DNA of 64,000 nt from Triticum aestivum (Eukaryota > Streptophyta > Magnoliopsida > Poales > Poaceae): NCBI RefSeq assembly GCF_018294505.1, contig NC_057800.1:172665703-172729702 (forward strand). The letters are read 5' to 3'. Numbering within the stretch: the stretch's first letter is position 1; every line of letters begins with the position of its first letter. This document shows, piece after piece, positions 24,603 to 36,336 of the stretch. A program made the translations under genes and the position numbers. A model generated the notes under the pieces. It did no database searches, had not been told where the DNA came from, and worked only from the letters and a program-made list of their open reading frames with translations.

Positions 24603-25752
24603 TTACGATGAACCTTTTGTCACCTCCATAATTGAGAAACATATCCTTATTCCACTAAGGATAATTTTGACCAATGTCCAGTGATCTACTCCTAGATCAC
24701 TATTGTACTCCCTTGCCAAACTCAGGGCAGGGTATACAATAGGTCTGGTACACAGCATGGCATACTTTATAGAACCTATGGCTGAGGCATAGGGAATGAC
24801 TTTCATTCTCTCTCTATCTTCTGCCGTGGTCGGGTTTTGAGTCTTACTCAACTTCACACCTTGTAACACAGGCAAGAACTCCTTCTTTGACTGTTCCATT
24901 TTGAACTACTTCAAAATCTTGTCAAGGTATGTACTCATTGAAAAACTTATCAAGCATCTTGATCTATCTCTATAGATCTTGATGCTCAATATGTAAGCAG
25001 CTTCACCGAGGTCTTTCTTTGAAAAAATCCTTTCATACATTCCTTTATGCTTTGCAGAATAATTCTACATTATCTCCAATCAACAATATGTCATTCACGT
25101 ATACTTATCAGAAATGATGTAGTGCTCCCACTCACTTTCTTGTAAATACAGGCTTCACCGCAAGTCTGTATAAAACTATATGCTTTGATCAACTTATCAA
25201 AGCGTATATTCCAACTCCGAGATGCTTGCACCAGTCCATAGATGGATCGCTGGAGCTTGCATATTTTGTTAGTACCTTTAGGATTGACAAAACCTTCTGG
25301 TTGCATCATATACAACTCTTTTTTAATAAATCCATTAAGGAATGCAGTTTTGTTTATCCATTTGCCAGATTTCATAAAATGCGGCAATTGCTAACATGAT
25401 TCGGACAGACTTAAGCATAGATACGAGTAAGAAACTCTCATCGTAGTCAACACCTTGAACTTGTCGAAAACCTTTTTGCGACAATTCTAGCTTTGTAGAT
25501 AGTAACACTACTATCAGCGTCCGTCTTCCTCTTGAAGATCCATTTAATCTCAATGGCTCGCCGATCAATGGGCAAGTCAATCAAAGTCCATACTTTGTTC
25601 TCATACATGGATCTCATCTCAGATTTCATGTCCTCAAGCCATTTTGCGGAATCTGGGCTCATCATCGCTTCCTCATAGTTCGTAGGCTCATCATGGTCAA
25701 GTAACATGACCTCCAGAACAGTATTACCGTACCACTCTGGTGCGGATCTCAC
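24603..25752 (-). pseudogene. Angela reverse transcriptase and RNase H remnants
   Basis: Frame fragments read in Copia order: the RT start (EPTNYEEAM, WIFKRKTDADSSV), a central part (GFVNPKGTNKICKLQRSIYGL), then the RNase H-side segment (YASAIGSIKYAMLCTRP). The RT catalytic box reads YVNDILLIG at about 25087-25107 where Copia RTs have YVDD, so the second catalytic Asp is replaced by Asn (GAT to AAT). Several frameshifts and stops separate the pieces. The enzyme cannot be functional. Confidence 0.85.
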
Positions 25753-25758
25753 TCTGGT

Positions 25759-26884
25759 TTACCTACGAGGTTCGGTAGCAACTTGATCTGAAGTCACATG
25801 ATCATCATCATTAGCTTCCTCACTAATTGGTGTAGTAGTCACAGGAACATATTTCTGTGATGAACTACTTTCCAATAAGGGAGCAGGTACTGTTACCTCA
25901 TCAAGTTCTACTTTCCTCCCACTCACTTCTTTCGAGAGAAACTCCTTCTCTAGAAAGGATCCATTCTCAGCAATGAATATCTTGCCTTCGGATCTGTGAT
26001 AAAAGGTGTACCCAACATTTTCTTTTGGGTATCCTATGAAGACACACTCCTCTGATTTGGGTTTGAGCTTATCAGGTTGAACCTTTTTCACATAAGCATT
26101 GCAACCTCAAACTTTAAGAAACGATAGCTTAGGTTTCTTGCCAAACCATAATTCATACGGTGTCGTCTCAACAGATTTAGATGGTGCCCTATTTAACATG
26201 AATGCAGCTGTCTCTAATGCATAACCCCAAAATGATAGTGGTAGATCGGTAAGAGACATCATAGATCGCACCATATCTAATAAAGTACGGTTATGACGTT
26301 CGGACACACCATTACACAGTGGTGTTCCAGGTGGCATGAGTAGTGAAACTATTTCACATTGTTTTAATTGAAGGCCAAACTCTTAACTCAAATATTTTAC
26401 CTCTATGATCATATCATAGAAACTTTTATTTTCTTGTTACGATGATTCTCCACTTCACTCTAAAATTCTTTGAACTTTTCAAATGTTTCAGACTTGTGTT
26501 TCATTAAGTAGATATACCCATATCTGCTCAAATCATCTGTGAAGGTTAGAAAATAACGATACTTGCCGTGAGCCTTAACACTCATCGGACCGCATACATC
26601 AGTATGTATTATTTCCAATAGTCAGTTGCTCGCTCCATTGTTCTGGAGAACGGAGTCTTAGTCATCTTGCCCATGAGGCATGGTTCGCAAGCATCAAGTG
26701 ATTCCAAAAGTCCATCAGCATGGAGTTTCTTCATGCGCTTTACACCAATATGACCTAAATGGCAGTGCCACAAATAAGTTGCACTATCATTATTAACTTT
26801 GCATCTTTTTGGTTTCAATATTATGAATATGTGTATCACTACGACCGAGATCCAACGAACAATTTTCATTGGGTGTGTAACCAT
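25759..26884 (-). pseudogene. Angela integrase remnants
   Basis: The upstream piece (26609-26884) has the pre-integrase HHCC-type region (WHCHLGHIGVKRMKKLH, CEPCLMGKMTKTPFS). The downstream piece has the DDE-domain end (PLCNGVSERHNRTLLDMVRS with its Glu) and the following segment (SFWGYALETAAFMLNRAPSK, CVFIGYPKENVGYTFY). The middle of the catalytic core (about 26340-26600) is broken by stops. Confidence 0.85.
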
Positions 26885-27017
26885 ATAAGGTTTTATTCAT
26901 GTAAACAGAACAACAATTTATTCTCTTACATAAATGAATAACCGTATTGCCATAAACATGATCAAATCATATTCATGCTCAATGCAAACACCAAATAACA
27001 TTTATTTAGGTTTAACA

Positions 27018-28037
27018 CTAATCCCGAAAGTATAGGGAGTGTGCAATGATGATCATATCAATCTTGGAACCACTTCCATCACACATCGTCACTTCACCCT
27101 TAAGTAGTCTCTGTTCATTCTGCAACTCCCGTTTCGAGTTACTACTCTTAGCAACTGATCCAGTATCAAATATCGAGGGGTTGCTATGAACACTAGTAAA
27201 ATACACATCAATAATCTGTATATCAAATATACCTCTATTCACTTTGCCATCCTTCTTATCCGCCAAATACTTGGGGCAGTTCCGCTTCTAGTGACCAGTC
27301 CCTTTGCAGTAGAAGCACTTAATCTCAGGCTTAGGACCAGACTTGGGCTTCTTCACTTGAGCAGCAACTTGCTTGCCGTTCTTCTTGAAGTTCCCTTTCT
27401 TTCCCTTTGCCCTTTTCTTGAAACTAGTGGTCTTGTTAATCATCAACACTTGATGCTCTTTCTTGATTTCTACCTTCATCGATTTCATCATCATGAAAAG
27501 CTCGGGAATCATTTTCGTCATCCCTTGCATACTATAGTTCATCACGAAGTTCTACTAACTTGGTGATGGTGACTAGAGAATTCTGTCAATCACTATTTTA
27601 TCTGGAAGATTAACTCCCACTTGATTCAAGCAATTGTAGTACCCAAACAATCTGAGCACATGCTCACTGCTTGAGCTATTCTCCTCCATCTTTTAGCTAT
27701 AGAACTTGTTGGAGACTTCATATCTCTCAACTCGGGTATTTGCTTGAAATATTAACTTCAACTCCTGGAACATCTCATATGATCCATGACGTTCAAAATG
27801 TCTTTGAAGTCCCGATTCTAAGCTGTTAAGCATGGTGCACTAAACTATCAAGTAGTCATCATATTGAGCTAGCCAAACATTCATAACGTCTGCATCTGCT
27901 CTTGCAATAGGTTTGTCACCTAGCGGTGCATCAAGGACAAAATTCTTCTGTGCGGCATTGAGGATAATCCTCAGATCACGGATCCAATCCGCATCATTGC
28001 TACTAACATTTTTCAACTTAGTTTTCTCTAGGAACAT
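27018..28037 (-). pseudogene. Angela gag and protease remnants
   Basis: Gag begins near 28037 (MFLEKTKLKNV). It continues through broken frames to a Lys-rich stretch and the CCHC zinc knuckle CFYCKGTGH, where the next codon is a stop (TAG in place of Trp) before KRNC. The downstream fragment has an aspartic-protease motif, FDTGSVA. At least four in-frame stops are visible. Confidence 0.85.
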
Positions 28038-29323
28038 ATAAAAATTAAACGGGGAGCAACATCGCGAGCTATTGATCTACAACATAGATATGCTAATACT
28101 ACCAGGACTAAGTTCATGATAAATTAAAGTTCAATTAATCATATTACTTAAGAACTCCCACTTAGAAATACATCCCTCTAATCTTCTAAGTGATCACGTG
28201 ATCCAAATCAACTAAACCATAACTGATCATCACGTGAAATGGAGTAGTTTTCAATGGTGAACATCACTATCTTGATCATATCTACTATATGATTCACGCT
28301 CGACCTTTCGGTCTCAGTGTTCCGAGGCCATATATGCATATGCTAGGCTCGTCAAGTTTAACCTGAGTATTCTGCGTGTGCAAAGCTGGCTTGCACCCAT
28401 TGTAGATGGACGTAGAGCTTATCACACCCGATCATCACGTGGTGTCTGGGCACGACGAACTTTGGCAACGGTGCATACTCAGGGAGAACACTTTTATCTT
28501 GAAATTTAGTGAGAGATCATCTTATAATGCTACCGTCAATCAAAGCAAGATAAGATGCATAAAAGATAAACATCACATGCAATCAAAATATGTGACATGA
28601 TATGGCCATCATCATCTTGTGCCTTTGATCTCCATCTCCAAAACATCATCATGATTTCCTTCGTCACCGGCATGACACCATGATCTCCATCATCTTGATC
28701 TATATCAATGTGTCGTCACATGGTCGTCTCGCCAACAATTGCTCTTGCAACTATTGCTATCGCATAGCGATAAAGTAAAGCAATTATTTGGCGCTTGCAT
28801 CTTATGCAATAGAGAGATAACCATAAGGCTTTTGCCAGTTGCCGATAACTTCAATAAAACATGATCATCGCATAAAACAACTTATATCTCATCACGTCTT
28901 GACCATATCACATCACAACATGCCCTGCAAAAACAAGTTAGACGTCCTCTACTTTGTTGTTGCAAGTTTTACGTGGCTGCTACGGGCTTAAGCAAGAACC
29001 AATCTTACCTACGCATCAAAACCACAACGATAGTTTGTCAAGTTGGTGTTGTTTTAATCTTAACAAGGACCGGGCGTAGCCACACTCAGTTCAACTAAAG
29101 TTGGAGAAACTGACACCCGCCAGCCACCTGTGTGCAAAGCACGTCGGTAGAACCAGTCTTGCGTAAGCGTACGCGTAATGTCGGTCCGGGCCGCTTCATC
29201 CAACAATACCGCCGAACCAAAGTATGACATGCTGGTAAGCAATATGACTTATATCGCCCACAACTCACTTGCGTTCTACTCGTGCATATAACATCAACAC
29301 ATAAAACCTGGCTCTGATGCCAC
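28038..29323. other. Angela 5' leader, non-coding
   Basis: About 1.3 kb between the gag start and the 5' LTR (minus orientation), without a supported ORF, as expected for the long leader of this Copia group. The primer site sits at 29307-29322. Confidence 0.7.
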
Positions 29324-31066
29324 TGTTGGGGAACGTAGTAATTTCAAAAAAAATCCTACGCACACGCAAGATCATGGTGATGCATAGCAACGAGAGGGGA
29401 GAGTGTTGTCTACGTACCCACGTAGACCGGAAGCGGAAGCGTTGGCACAACACGGTTGATGTAGTCGTACGTCTTCACGGCCCGACCGATCAAGCACCGA
29501 AACTACGGCACCTCCGAGTTCTAGCACACGTTCAGCTCGATGACGATCCCCAGACTCCGATCCAGCAAAGTGTCGGGGAAGAGTTCCGTCGGCACGACGG
29601 CGTGGTGATGATCTTGATGTTCTACTGTCGCAGGGCTTCGCCTAAGCACCGCTACAATATTATCGAGGATTATGGTGGAGGGGCACCGCACACGGCTAAG
29701 AGAATGATCATGAAGATCAACTTGTGTGTCTAGAGGTGCCCCCCTGCCCCCGTATATAAAGGAGCAAGGGGGAGGTCGGCCGGCCCTTGGGGCGCCCAAA
29801 GAGGGGGAGTCCTCCTCCTAGTAGGAGTAGGACTCCCCTTTCCTAGTCCAACTAGGAAGAGAGAAGGGGGAAGGAAAGAGAGGGAGAGGGAGAGGGAAAG
29901 AGGGGCCGCGCCCCCCTCCCCTAGTCCAATTCGGACTCCTCATGGGAGGGGGCGCGCCATCTCCTGGGCTGCTGCCCTCTCTCTCCCCTCAGGCCCACTA
30001 AGGCCCAATACTTCCCCGGGGGGGTTCCGGTAACCCTTCCGGCACTCCGGTTTTCTCCAAAATCACCCGAAACACTTCTGGTGTCCGAATATAGCCGTCC
30101 AATATATCGATCTTTATGTCTCAACCATTTAGAGACTCCTCGTCATGTCCGTGATCATATCCAGGACTCCGAACAACCTTTGGTACATCAAAATATATAA
30201 ACTCATAATGAAACTGTCATCGTAACGTTAAGCGTGCGGACCCTACGGGTTCGAGAACAATGTAGACATGACCGAGACACGTCTCCGGTCAATAACCAAT
30301 AGTGGAACATGGATGCTCATATTGGCTCCTACATACTCTACGAAGATCTTTATCGGTCAGACCGCACAACAACATATGTTGTTCCTTTTGTCATCGGTAT
30401 GTTACTTGCCTGAGATTCGATCGTCGGTATCTCAATACCTAGTTCAATCTCATTATCGGCAAGTCTCTTTACTCGTTCCGTAATACATCATATTGCAACT
30501 AACTCATTAGTTGCATTGCTTGCAAGGCTTAAGTGATGTGCATTACCGAGAGGGCCCAAAGATACCTCTCCGACAATCGGAATGACAAATCCTAATCTCG
30601 AAATACGCCAACCCAACATGTACCTTTGGAGACACCTGTAGAGCACCTTTATAATCACCCAGTTACGTTGTGACATTTGGTAGCACACAAAGTGTTCCTC
30701 CGGCAAACGGGAGTTGCCTAATCTCATAGTCACAGGAACATGTATAAGTCATGAAGAAAGCAATAGCAACATACTAAACGATCGGGTACTAAGATAATGG
30801 AATGGGTCATGTCAATCACATCATTCTCCTAATGATGTGATCCCGTTAATCAAATGACAACACATGTCTATGGTTAGGAAACATAACCATCTTCGATTAA
30901 CAAGCTAGTCAAGTAGAGGCATACTAGTGACACTCTGTTTGTCTATGTATTCACACATGTATTATGTTTCCGGTTAATACAATTCTAGCATGAATAATAA
31001 ACAATTATCATGATATAAGGAAATAAATAATAACTTTATTATTGTCTCTAGGGCATATTTCCTTCA
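29324..31066 (-). repeat. Angela 5' LTR (right)
   Basis: 1743 bp uninterrupted LTR, TGTTGGGGAAC to TTTCCTTCA, followed by the TSD gtggg at 31067-31071. Confidence 0.94.
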
Positions 31067-31071
31067 GTGGG

Positions 31072-33642
31072 TTGCGTATATCATGTTCACCGTCCGCACT
31101 TGCGGGGGAAACCTCTTCTGTCCTCTAGTGTGCGGCTGCCGGGGCTCCTCCTCGTCATCGCTATGTGGCCCCTTGTCCTTGTTTTCGGCAATTAACTTGC
31201 CGGCCTGCTTGAACACCCAATAATCCCTGTTGGTGTGATTGGCTGGCTTGTCTGGGGTGCCGTGTATTTGACACGAGCGATCGAGTATACGGTCCAAGCT
31301 AGATGGACCCGGCGTACTTTGTTTGAATGGCTTTTTCCGCTGACCGGGTTTAGAGCCTTTGAATCCGGCATTGACTGCCGTATCCTCAGTATTTTCGCTG
31401 TTAATGCGGCGCTTATGCTTGTTGCGACGTGACCTGCTATTGCTGTCCTTGGTATCTGAGGTACCATGGTTCTTTGATATGTTATTACTGCGAGCCAGCC
31501 AGCTGTCTTCTCCCGCACAAAAGCGGGTCATGAGCGTCGTGAGAGCTGCCATAGATTTCGGCTTTTCCTAACCAAGGTGCCAGGCCAGCCACTCGTCTCG
31601 GATGTTGTGCTTGAAAGCCGCTAAGGCCTCCGCATCCGGACAGTCGACGATTTGATTTTTCTTTGTAAGGAACCCAGTCCAGAATTGCCTGGTCGACTCT
31701 TCTGGCTGCTGAATTATGTGGCTCAAATCATCGGCGTCTGCTGGTCACACATAAGTGCCCTGAAAGTTGTCAAGGAATGCGGCTTCCAGATCTTCCCAAC
31801 AGCTAATGGAGTCCGCTGGCAAGCTGTTAAGCCAATGCCACGCTGGTCCTTTGAGCTTTAGTGGGAGGTATTTGATGGAATGTAAGTCATCGCCGCAGGC
31901 CATGTGGATGTGGAGGAGGAAGTCCTCAATCCATACTGCGGGATCTGTTGTGCCATCGTATGATTCAATATTTACAGGTTTTAAACCTTCTGGGAATTGA
32001 TGTTCCATTACTTCGTCTGTGAAGCATAAGGGGTGTGCGGCGCCTCTGTATTGGGCCATATCTCGACGCAGCTCGAATGGGTCTTGCCCGCTGTGTTCAG
32101 CCTGGCCGGATTTGCTTTTACTGTATCCGGCGTGACATTTGTCGTCTCGCAGAGTGGTGCGCCCTCGTGATCCATAGATCGATCTTGAATGCTTTGCCTT
32201 GTCCTTCAATATGTCTCACAGGTCTGGCGTATCTGCCCATGCCTTTTTATTTGAATGGCGTTGGGGTGGAGGTTGAGCTTTTGGCTGGAATGCCGCTCTA
32301 TCGCGGCCACGAGATGGCCGATCAGCCGTATCATATGCTTCTTCCTCCAGTCGGGGTAGTAACCTGTGCCTTGGGTAACTCCTGGAGGGGCGCTCGAGTT
32401 TATATTCCTCGGCCGCGAGGACTTTAGTCCATTTGTCAGCTAGCAGATCTTGGTCAGCTTGAAGCTGCTGCTGCTTTTTCTTAAGGCTATTTGCCGTGGC
32501 CATAATCCGGCGCTTGAAGCGCTCTTGTTCGACGGGATCATCTGGGACGGCGAATTCATCGTCGCCGAGGCTTGCCTCGTCTTCGGAGGGGGGATGTAAT
32601 TGTCATCCTCCTCCTCTCCGTCTGCCGCTCTCTCAGGAGAGCTGGCTCCTTCATTCTCCTTCTCTAAATCTTGCTGGAGGGGATTGTTGTTGTCCTCGGC
32701 ACTATCCAGAGTGTTATTATCTCCTGTGTCGGTATCACCACTTTTGCTTTGGCAAGACTTAGAGCGGCGCCGCTGATGTCGGCGTTTGGGTTGCTTCTTG
32801 GAGGGGTCATCCTCCGCTATCCCGTCGCCATTGCCTTCTTTGGGTGTATCCACCATGTATATGTCATATGACGAGGTGGCTTTCTAGTGCCCTATAGGTG
32901 CTGGTTCATGGTCGTCTCCTACATCGTCGTCCATACCGTCGATGTCTTCGGAGTCGAAGTCGAGCATGTCGGTTAAATCATCGATAGTGGCTACGAAGTG
33001 GGTGGGCGTCAAATTTCTTCGTCGTCCTCATCCCAATACTGTTGCCATAATCCGGCCAGGGCTCTCCTGACAAAGAGAGAGACCTTAGTGAATTCAGAAT
33101 GTCGCCGAAGGGCGAGTGCTGAAAGATATCCGCGGCGGTGAATTCCATGATCGGCGCCCAATCAGATTCGATTGGCAGGGGCGCGGATGGTTCGAAGTCC
33201 GGAAAAGAATCCGGCACCTTGGAGTCACGGGCTGCGTAGAGGGTTAGGCTGGTGTTCGTCTTGATCGCCGTTGAGACTCTAGCCCCTGAGGTGGTGTCTA
33301 ACCACCCGTCCTCGACTGGCGCAGTTGGCTCCGAGCTAAGGGTCGGAGCTGATGCGGGCGCACCCTCTGGGGTACTGTTTGGTGGCAGAGCTGGTCATAC
33401 CCATCGTGATAGTGCGGCGTGCCCGGCTGCGGCTCGAATCCGTCGAAGATCAAGTCTCCGCGGATGTCGGCCGTGTAGTTCAAACTTCCAAATCTGACCT
33501 GATGGCCAGGGGCATAGCTTTCAATCTGCTCCAAATGGCCAAGCGAATTAGCCCGCAGTGCAAAGCCGCCGAATACGAAGATCTGTCCGGGGAGAAAAGT
33601 CTTACCTTGGACTGCATCGCTATCGATGATAGTAGGAGACAT
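31072..33642 (-). pseudogene. F1 gag, 5' part (degraded)
   Basis: Homologous along its length to the intact F3 gag. The start is ATG at 33642 (MSPTIIDSD), followed by the N-terminal block (FLPGQIFVFGGFALRANSLG), acidic and basic low-complexity linkers, and a Retrotrans_gag domain (about 31745-32030; PAVWIEDFLLHIHMACGDDL, KGPAWHWLNSLPADS). Then come MAALTTLMTRFCAGEDSWLA and a C/H-rich box. Several frameshifts break it (near 33300, 32860, 32450, 32210 and 31745). The Angela insertion follows at 31071. Confidence 0.8.
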
Positions 33643-33689
33643 CAAGCCTAACGGCGACGACACAGAGGAACTCTCAATGAAAGCACGAA

Positions 33690-34171
33690 TGTTGGTGTCA
33701 AAACCGGCGGATCTCGGGTAGGGGGTCCCGAACTATGCGTCTAGGCCGGATGGTAACAGGAGGCAGGGGACACGATGTTTTACCCAGGTTCGGGCCCTCT
33801 TGATGGAGGTAAAACCCTACGTCCTGCTTGATTAATATTGATGATATGGGTAGTACAAGAGTAGATCTACCACGAGATCAGAGAGGCTAAACCCTAGAAG
33901 CTAGCCTATGGTATGATTGTATGTTATGGTTGTTGTCCTATGGACTAAAACCCTTCTGTTTATATAGACACTCAAGAGGGTTAGGGTTGCACAAGGTCGG
34001 TTACAAAGGAGGAAATATCCATATCTGTATTGCCTAGCTTGCCTTCCATGCCAAGTAGAGTCCCATCCGGACACGAGACAAAGTCTTCAATCCTGTATCT
34101 TCATAGTCTAACAGTTCAGCCAATGGAGATAGTTCAGCTGTCTGGAGACCCCCTAATCCAGGATTCCATCA
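33690..34171 (-). repeat. F1 5' LTR (right)
   Basis: 482 bp, matching the left LTR with about 18 differences by eye. It starts TGTTGGTGTC and ends CCATCA. Confidence 0.93.
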
Positions 34172-34176
34172 CCCCC

Positions 34177-34880
34177 TGTTAGCTGGGACCCAGTATAGTG
34201 GCAGGCTGACTTGTGGGCCTACTAAGTTGACGGGGACGGAGGGCTTTGTCAACTTAGTCAATATGCACGATTCTAGCTCCAGTGATCGTACGATGTCCAT
34301 CCAACGGCCATAGTGCTTCTTCAACCTCTGGTCTTCTTGCTCCAGCCGCCCAAACCAGCGTCGGTCGTGCCTCGTGCTCCTGCTTCCCGTGGCCGGCTGC
34401 GATGCGGTGGAGGCCTCACCGCCCCCTACTACTCCCACCACTGGCCAGGCCATCCCTCTACTCACCCACATCCCCTGTTATTCTGCGGTGACGGCAACCT
34501 CACACCGCAGCGAACCAGTGAACCCTCATACTCCTCTACGCGTGGGCATCCACAGCTACATCTTCCACGGCTCCGCGCCGTCCCCTTCCTAGGCCTCGCC
34601 ATCGTCCACCGCCCTGGTGCTCTCGGCGCGGCATGGTCAACATGGTCAAGGAACAGCTTCCATCGGACATGGACTGTACGTGGAGAGGCTGACAGCTGGG
34701 TCCACGGCCGCAGCAAGGAAGTGCCTCCTTATTTCATGCAAAATAATTATTCCTCCACCTGACAGCGGGGACCCACCGGACGGGCCACCATATTTCGCCC
34801 CCCTAACTGCTGGGACCCACCAGCTACATCTTCGCACGCAAGGAAGTGCCTGACAGTCGGGACCCACCTGGTCGAAGCGT
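34177..34880. repeat. Diverged CACTA-internal repeat unit, block 4
   Basis: The continuation of the array cut at 10629. It shows GCTGACTTGTGGGCCTACTA, TTGTCAACTTAGTCAA, a C-rich region and CGTGGAGAGGCTGACAGC boxes, then three GGGACCCACC boxes. It shows that F1 landed within a pre-existing repeat array. Confidence 0.65.
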
Positions 34881-35097
34881 ACGTAGCGTTGTCATTCTGG
34901 TCACGAACGTGTACGTACATATATACTGGTGGATGTAGAGGCGTGCACGTGTCGTAGTAGAGGCGGCCAGGGTGCAAGAAAGATAATACGGCCACGTATG
35001 TGTACATACGGGCGGGGTCTCGAATGCCTACTTGCATACGTACGGCCAGGGCTCGTGTACATGGTTGGGTCGGAACGGAGCACAGAATGCGTCGTGT

Positions 35098-35400
35098 TCA
35101 TCGGGAGGGCTTGGACGGAACAGGCGATGGAAACGAGGCATGGCGTACCGCAGAACGGAGGAAACGGCCTTGTGTTCGACCGGCCACGTTCGAAATGGGA
35201 TCCTGTTCATCGGGAGGGTTTGGCGTACCGCAAAACGGAGGAAACGGACCTCCTACGGTCGAAACGGGGGTCCTATTCATCGGGAGGGGTGTGGCGTACC
35301 GCAAAACGGACGGAACGGACTTGTGTTGGAGCGCTACGGTCAAAACGGGGGTCCTGTTCATTGGGAGGGGTGTGGCGTACCACAAAACGGGACTCCACGG
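35098..35400. repeat. CACTA subterminal repeats, type 1 (about 65-75 bp units)
   Basis: Four to five units, each with CATCGGGAGGG, a GGCGTACCGCA(A/G)AACGGA box and a TCGAAACGGGG(G)TCCT box. ORFs running through here are low-complexity by-products. Confidence 0.75.
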
Positions 35401-35830
35401 GATACTGTTCATCTCCACCGCCGACCCCCTCCAGCCTCCATGAGCTACTGTTCATCCACCGTCGACCTCCTCCAGCCTCCACCTGCGACTGTTCATCCAC
35501 GGGCTCATGTTCATCCAGCCTCCACCACGCGCTACTCCACCGGCTACTGTTCAACCAACCCTCTCCACGGGCTCCTGTTCAACCACCCCTCCACGGGCTA
35601 CTGTTCATCCTGCCCTCCACCATCTACTGTTCATCCTGCCCTCCACGGGGTGGTCCTGTTCATCCAGCCCTCCACGGGGTCCTGTTCATCCAGCCCCAAC
35701 CGGCTCAATCGATCGGGGTCCTGTTCATCCAGAGGCAACACCACGGGGTCCTGTTCATCCACCCCCACCGGGAACTGTTCATCCAACCCCCCACCCCCAC
35801 CCCCCGCAACACTCACTGTTCATCCACAGG
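35401..35830. repeat. CACTA subterminal repeats, type 2 (CTGTTCATCC motif)
   Basis: About 14 copies of CTGTTCA(T/A)CC at irregular 20-45 bp spacing, usually followed by CACC, AGCC or TGCC and linked by TCCACGGG. Dense short subterminal motifs of this kind are where CACTA transposition proteins bind in the En/Spm system. Confidence 0.8.
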
Positions 35831-35998
35831 CAGCATCGATCGGCTTCAGTTAGCAGCAGTAGCGAAGGAATCGCTCGATCGGGTTCAGTTAACAGCCATC
35901 GATCGATCGCTCCGGTTCAGTTACGCGTAACCTGCAGTGCAATCGCTCGGGTTCAGTTAGAGCCCAACGCCTCGCTCGGGTTCAGTTAGAGCCAACGC
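35831..35998. repeat. CACTA subterminal repeats, type 3 (GGGTTCAGTTA motif)
   Basis: Five copies of C(G/C)G(G/C)TTCAGTTA, the last two as a near-perfect 27-bp tandem (GAGCCCAACGCCTCGCTC core), mixed with ATCGATCG palindromes. Confidence 0.75.
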
Positions 35999-36316
35999 CT
36001 CGCACACACGCACGTACGTGTACGAGAGAAGCGCGCATCGCTCGGCCCCCGACCTCCCACCGTAACCGGGAACTCCCTGAAATTTTCCTCACCCTCGCTT
36101 CTACCACGGTTTTTTCCATCATGGACGGCCCAAAGAATGTCATGCAGCTGCGTCTCCGGCCCGCCCAGGACGAAAAGCCCATTTTCTGTCATGATTTTTT
36201 GTCATAGAAGTAGGAGCCCACCACATCTATGATGATACCGGGTTTTGTCACAATTATCGTCATAGAAGTGTCATATGTATGACAGAAAAAAAATTCATTC
36301 GGCCCAAAATGTCACA

Positions 36317-36336
36317 GATGTGTCTTTTTTGTAGTG
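36317..36336. repeat. CACTA terminal inverted repeat (right end)
   Basis: Reads GATGTGTCTTTTTTGTAGTG on the plus strand, the inverse of a CACTACAAAAAA terminus. It is followed directly by LTR sequence of element S. Confidence 0.88.

Larger units (their letters stand above)
16631..31066 (-). mobile_element. Angela/WIS/BARE-type Copia LTR retrotransposon
   Basis: LTRs at 16631-24217 (split by F2) and 29324-31066 are 1746 and 1743 bp once F2 is removed. The TSD gtggg is at 16626-16630 and 31067-31071. Minus orientation follows from a methionine-tRNA primer site (TGGCATCAGAGCCAGG, minus strand, 29307-29322) next to the right LTR and a polypurine tract (AAGTGGGATAC) next to the left LTR. The LTR ends TGTTGGGGAAC and CATATTTCCTTCA match the Angela group as I remember it. 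The 5.1-kb internal region keeps gag, protease, integrase, RT and RNase H order but is full of stops and frameshifts. Confidence 0.93.
10630..34171 (-). mobile_element. F1: Fatima-like Gypsy LTR retrotransposon, interrupted by Angela
   Basis: Two 482-bp LTRs (10630-11111 and 33690-34171) begin TG and end CA and are flanked by the 5-bp TSD ccccc (10625-10629 and 34172-34176). The element reads on the minus strand: the likely primer site abuts the right LTR (TTGGTGCTTTCATTGAGAG inverse, ending 33689) and the polypurine tract (AGGGGCTAC) abuts the left LTR. It carries a degraded gag-protease gene (sense) and a degraded five-exon antisense gene, and no reverse transcriptase or integrase. By eye the LTRs differ at about 18 positions. 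An Angela element (16631-31066) splits its gag. The family name Fatima is from memory and unverified. Confidence 0.9.
1..36336. mobile_element. CACTA (En/Spm-type) DNA transposon, right part, left end outside window
   Basis: The right end is defined by the inverse of a CACTACAAAAAAGACACATC-type terminus closing at 36336, followed by ata (36337-36339), a fitting 3-bp target duplication. The uninterrupted copy of the same target is at about 41836-41840 in the other LTR of element S, where ata is also present. Inside the end lies a dense zone of short subterminal repeats (35098-35998), typical of CACTA elements. No second CACTACAA terminus was found in 1-10629, so the left end is beyond the window. 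Removing F1 and one TSD copy leaves at least 12.7 kb of element. No TNP2-type transposase ORF is visible, so this part is non-autonomous or the transposase lies further left. That 1-10629 belongs to the same element is inference from repeats shared between 6650-10629 and 34177-34880. Confidence 0.7.

Noticed and set aside
34929..35930. 333-codon plus-strand ORF and overlapping 273-codon ORF
   Set aside because: They run through the CACTA subterminal repeats; composition is Ser/Pro/His low complexity and all frames are open because of the C-rich repeats, not because of coding.
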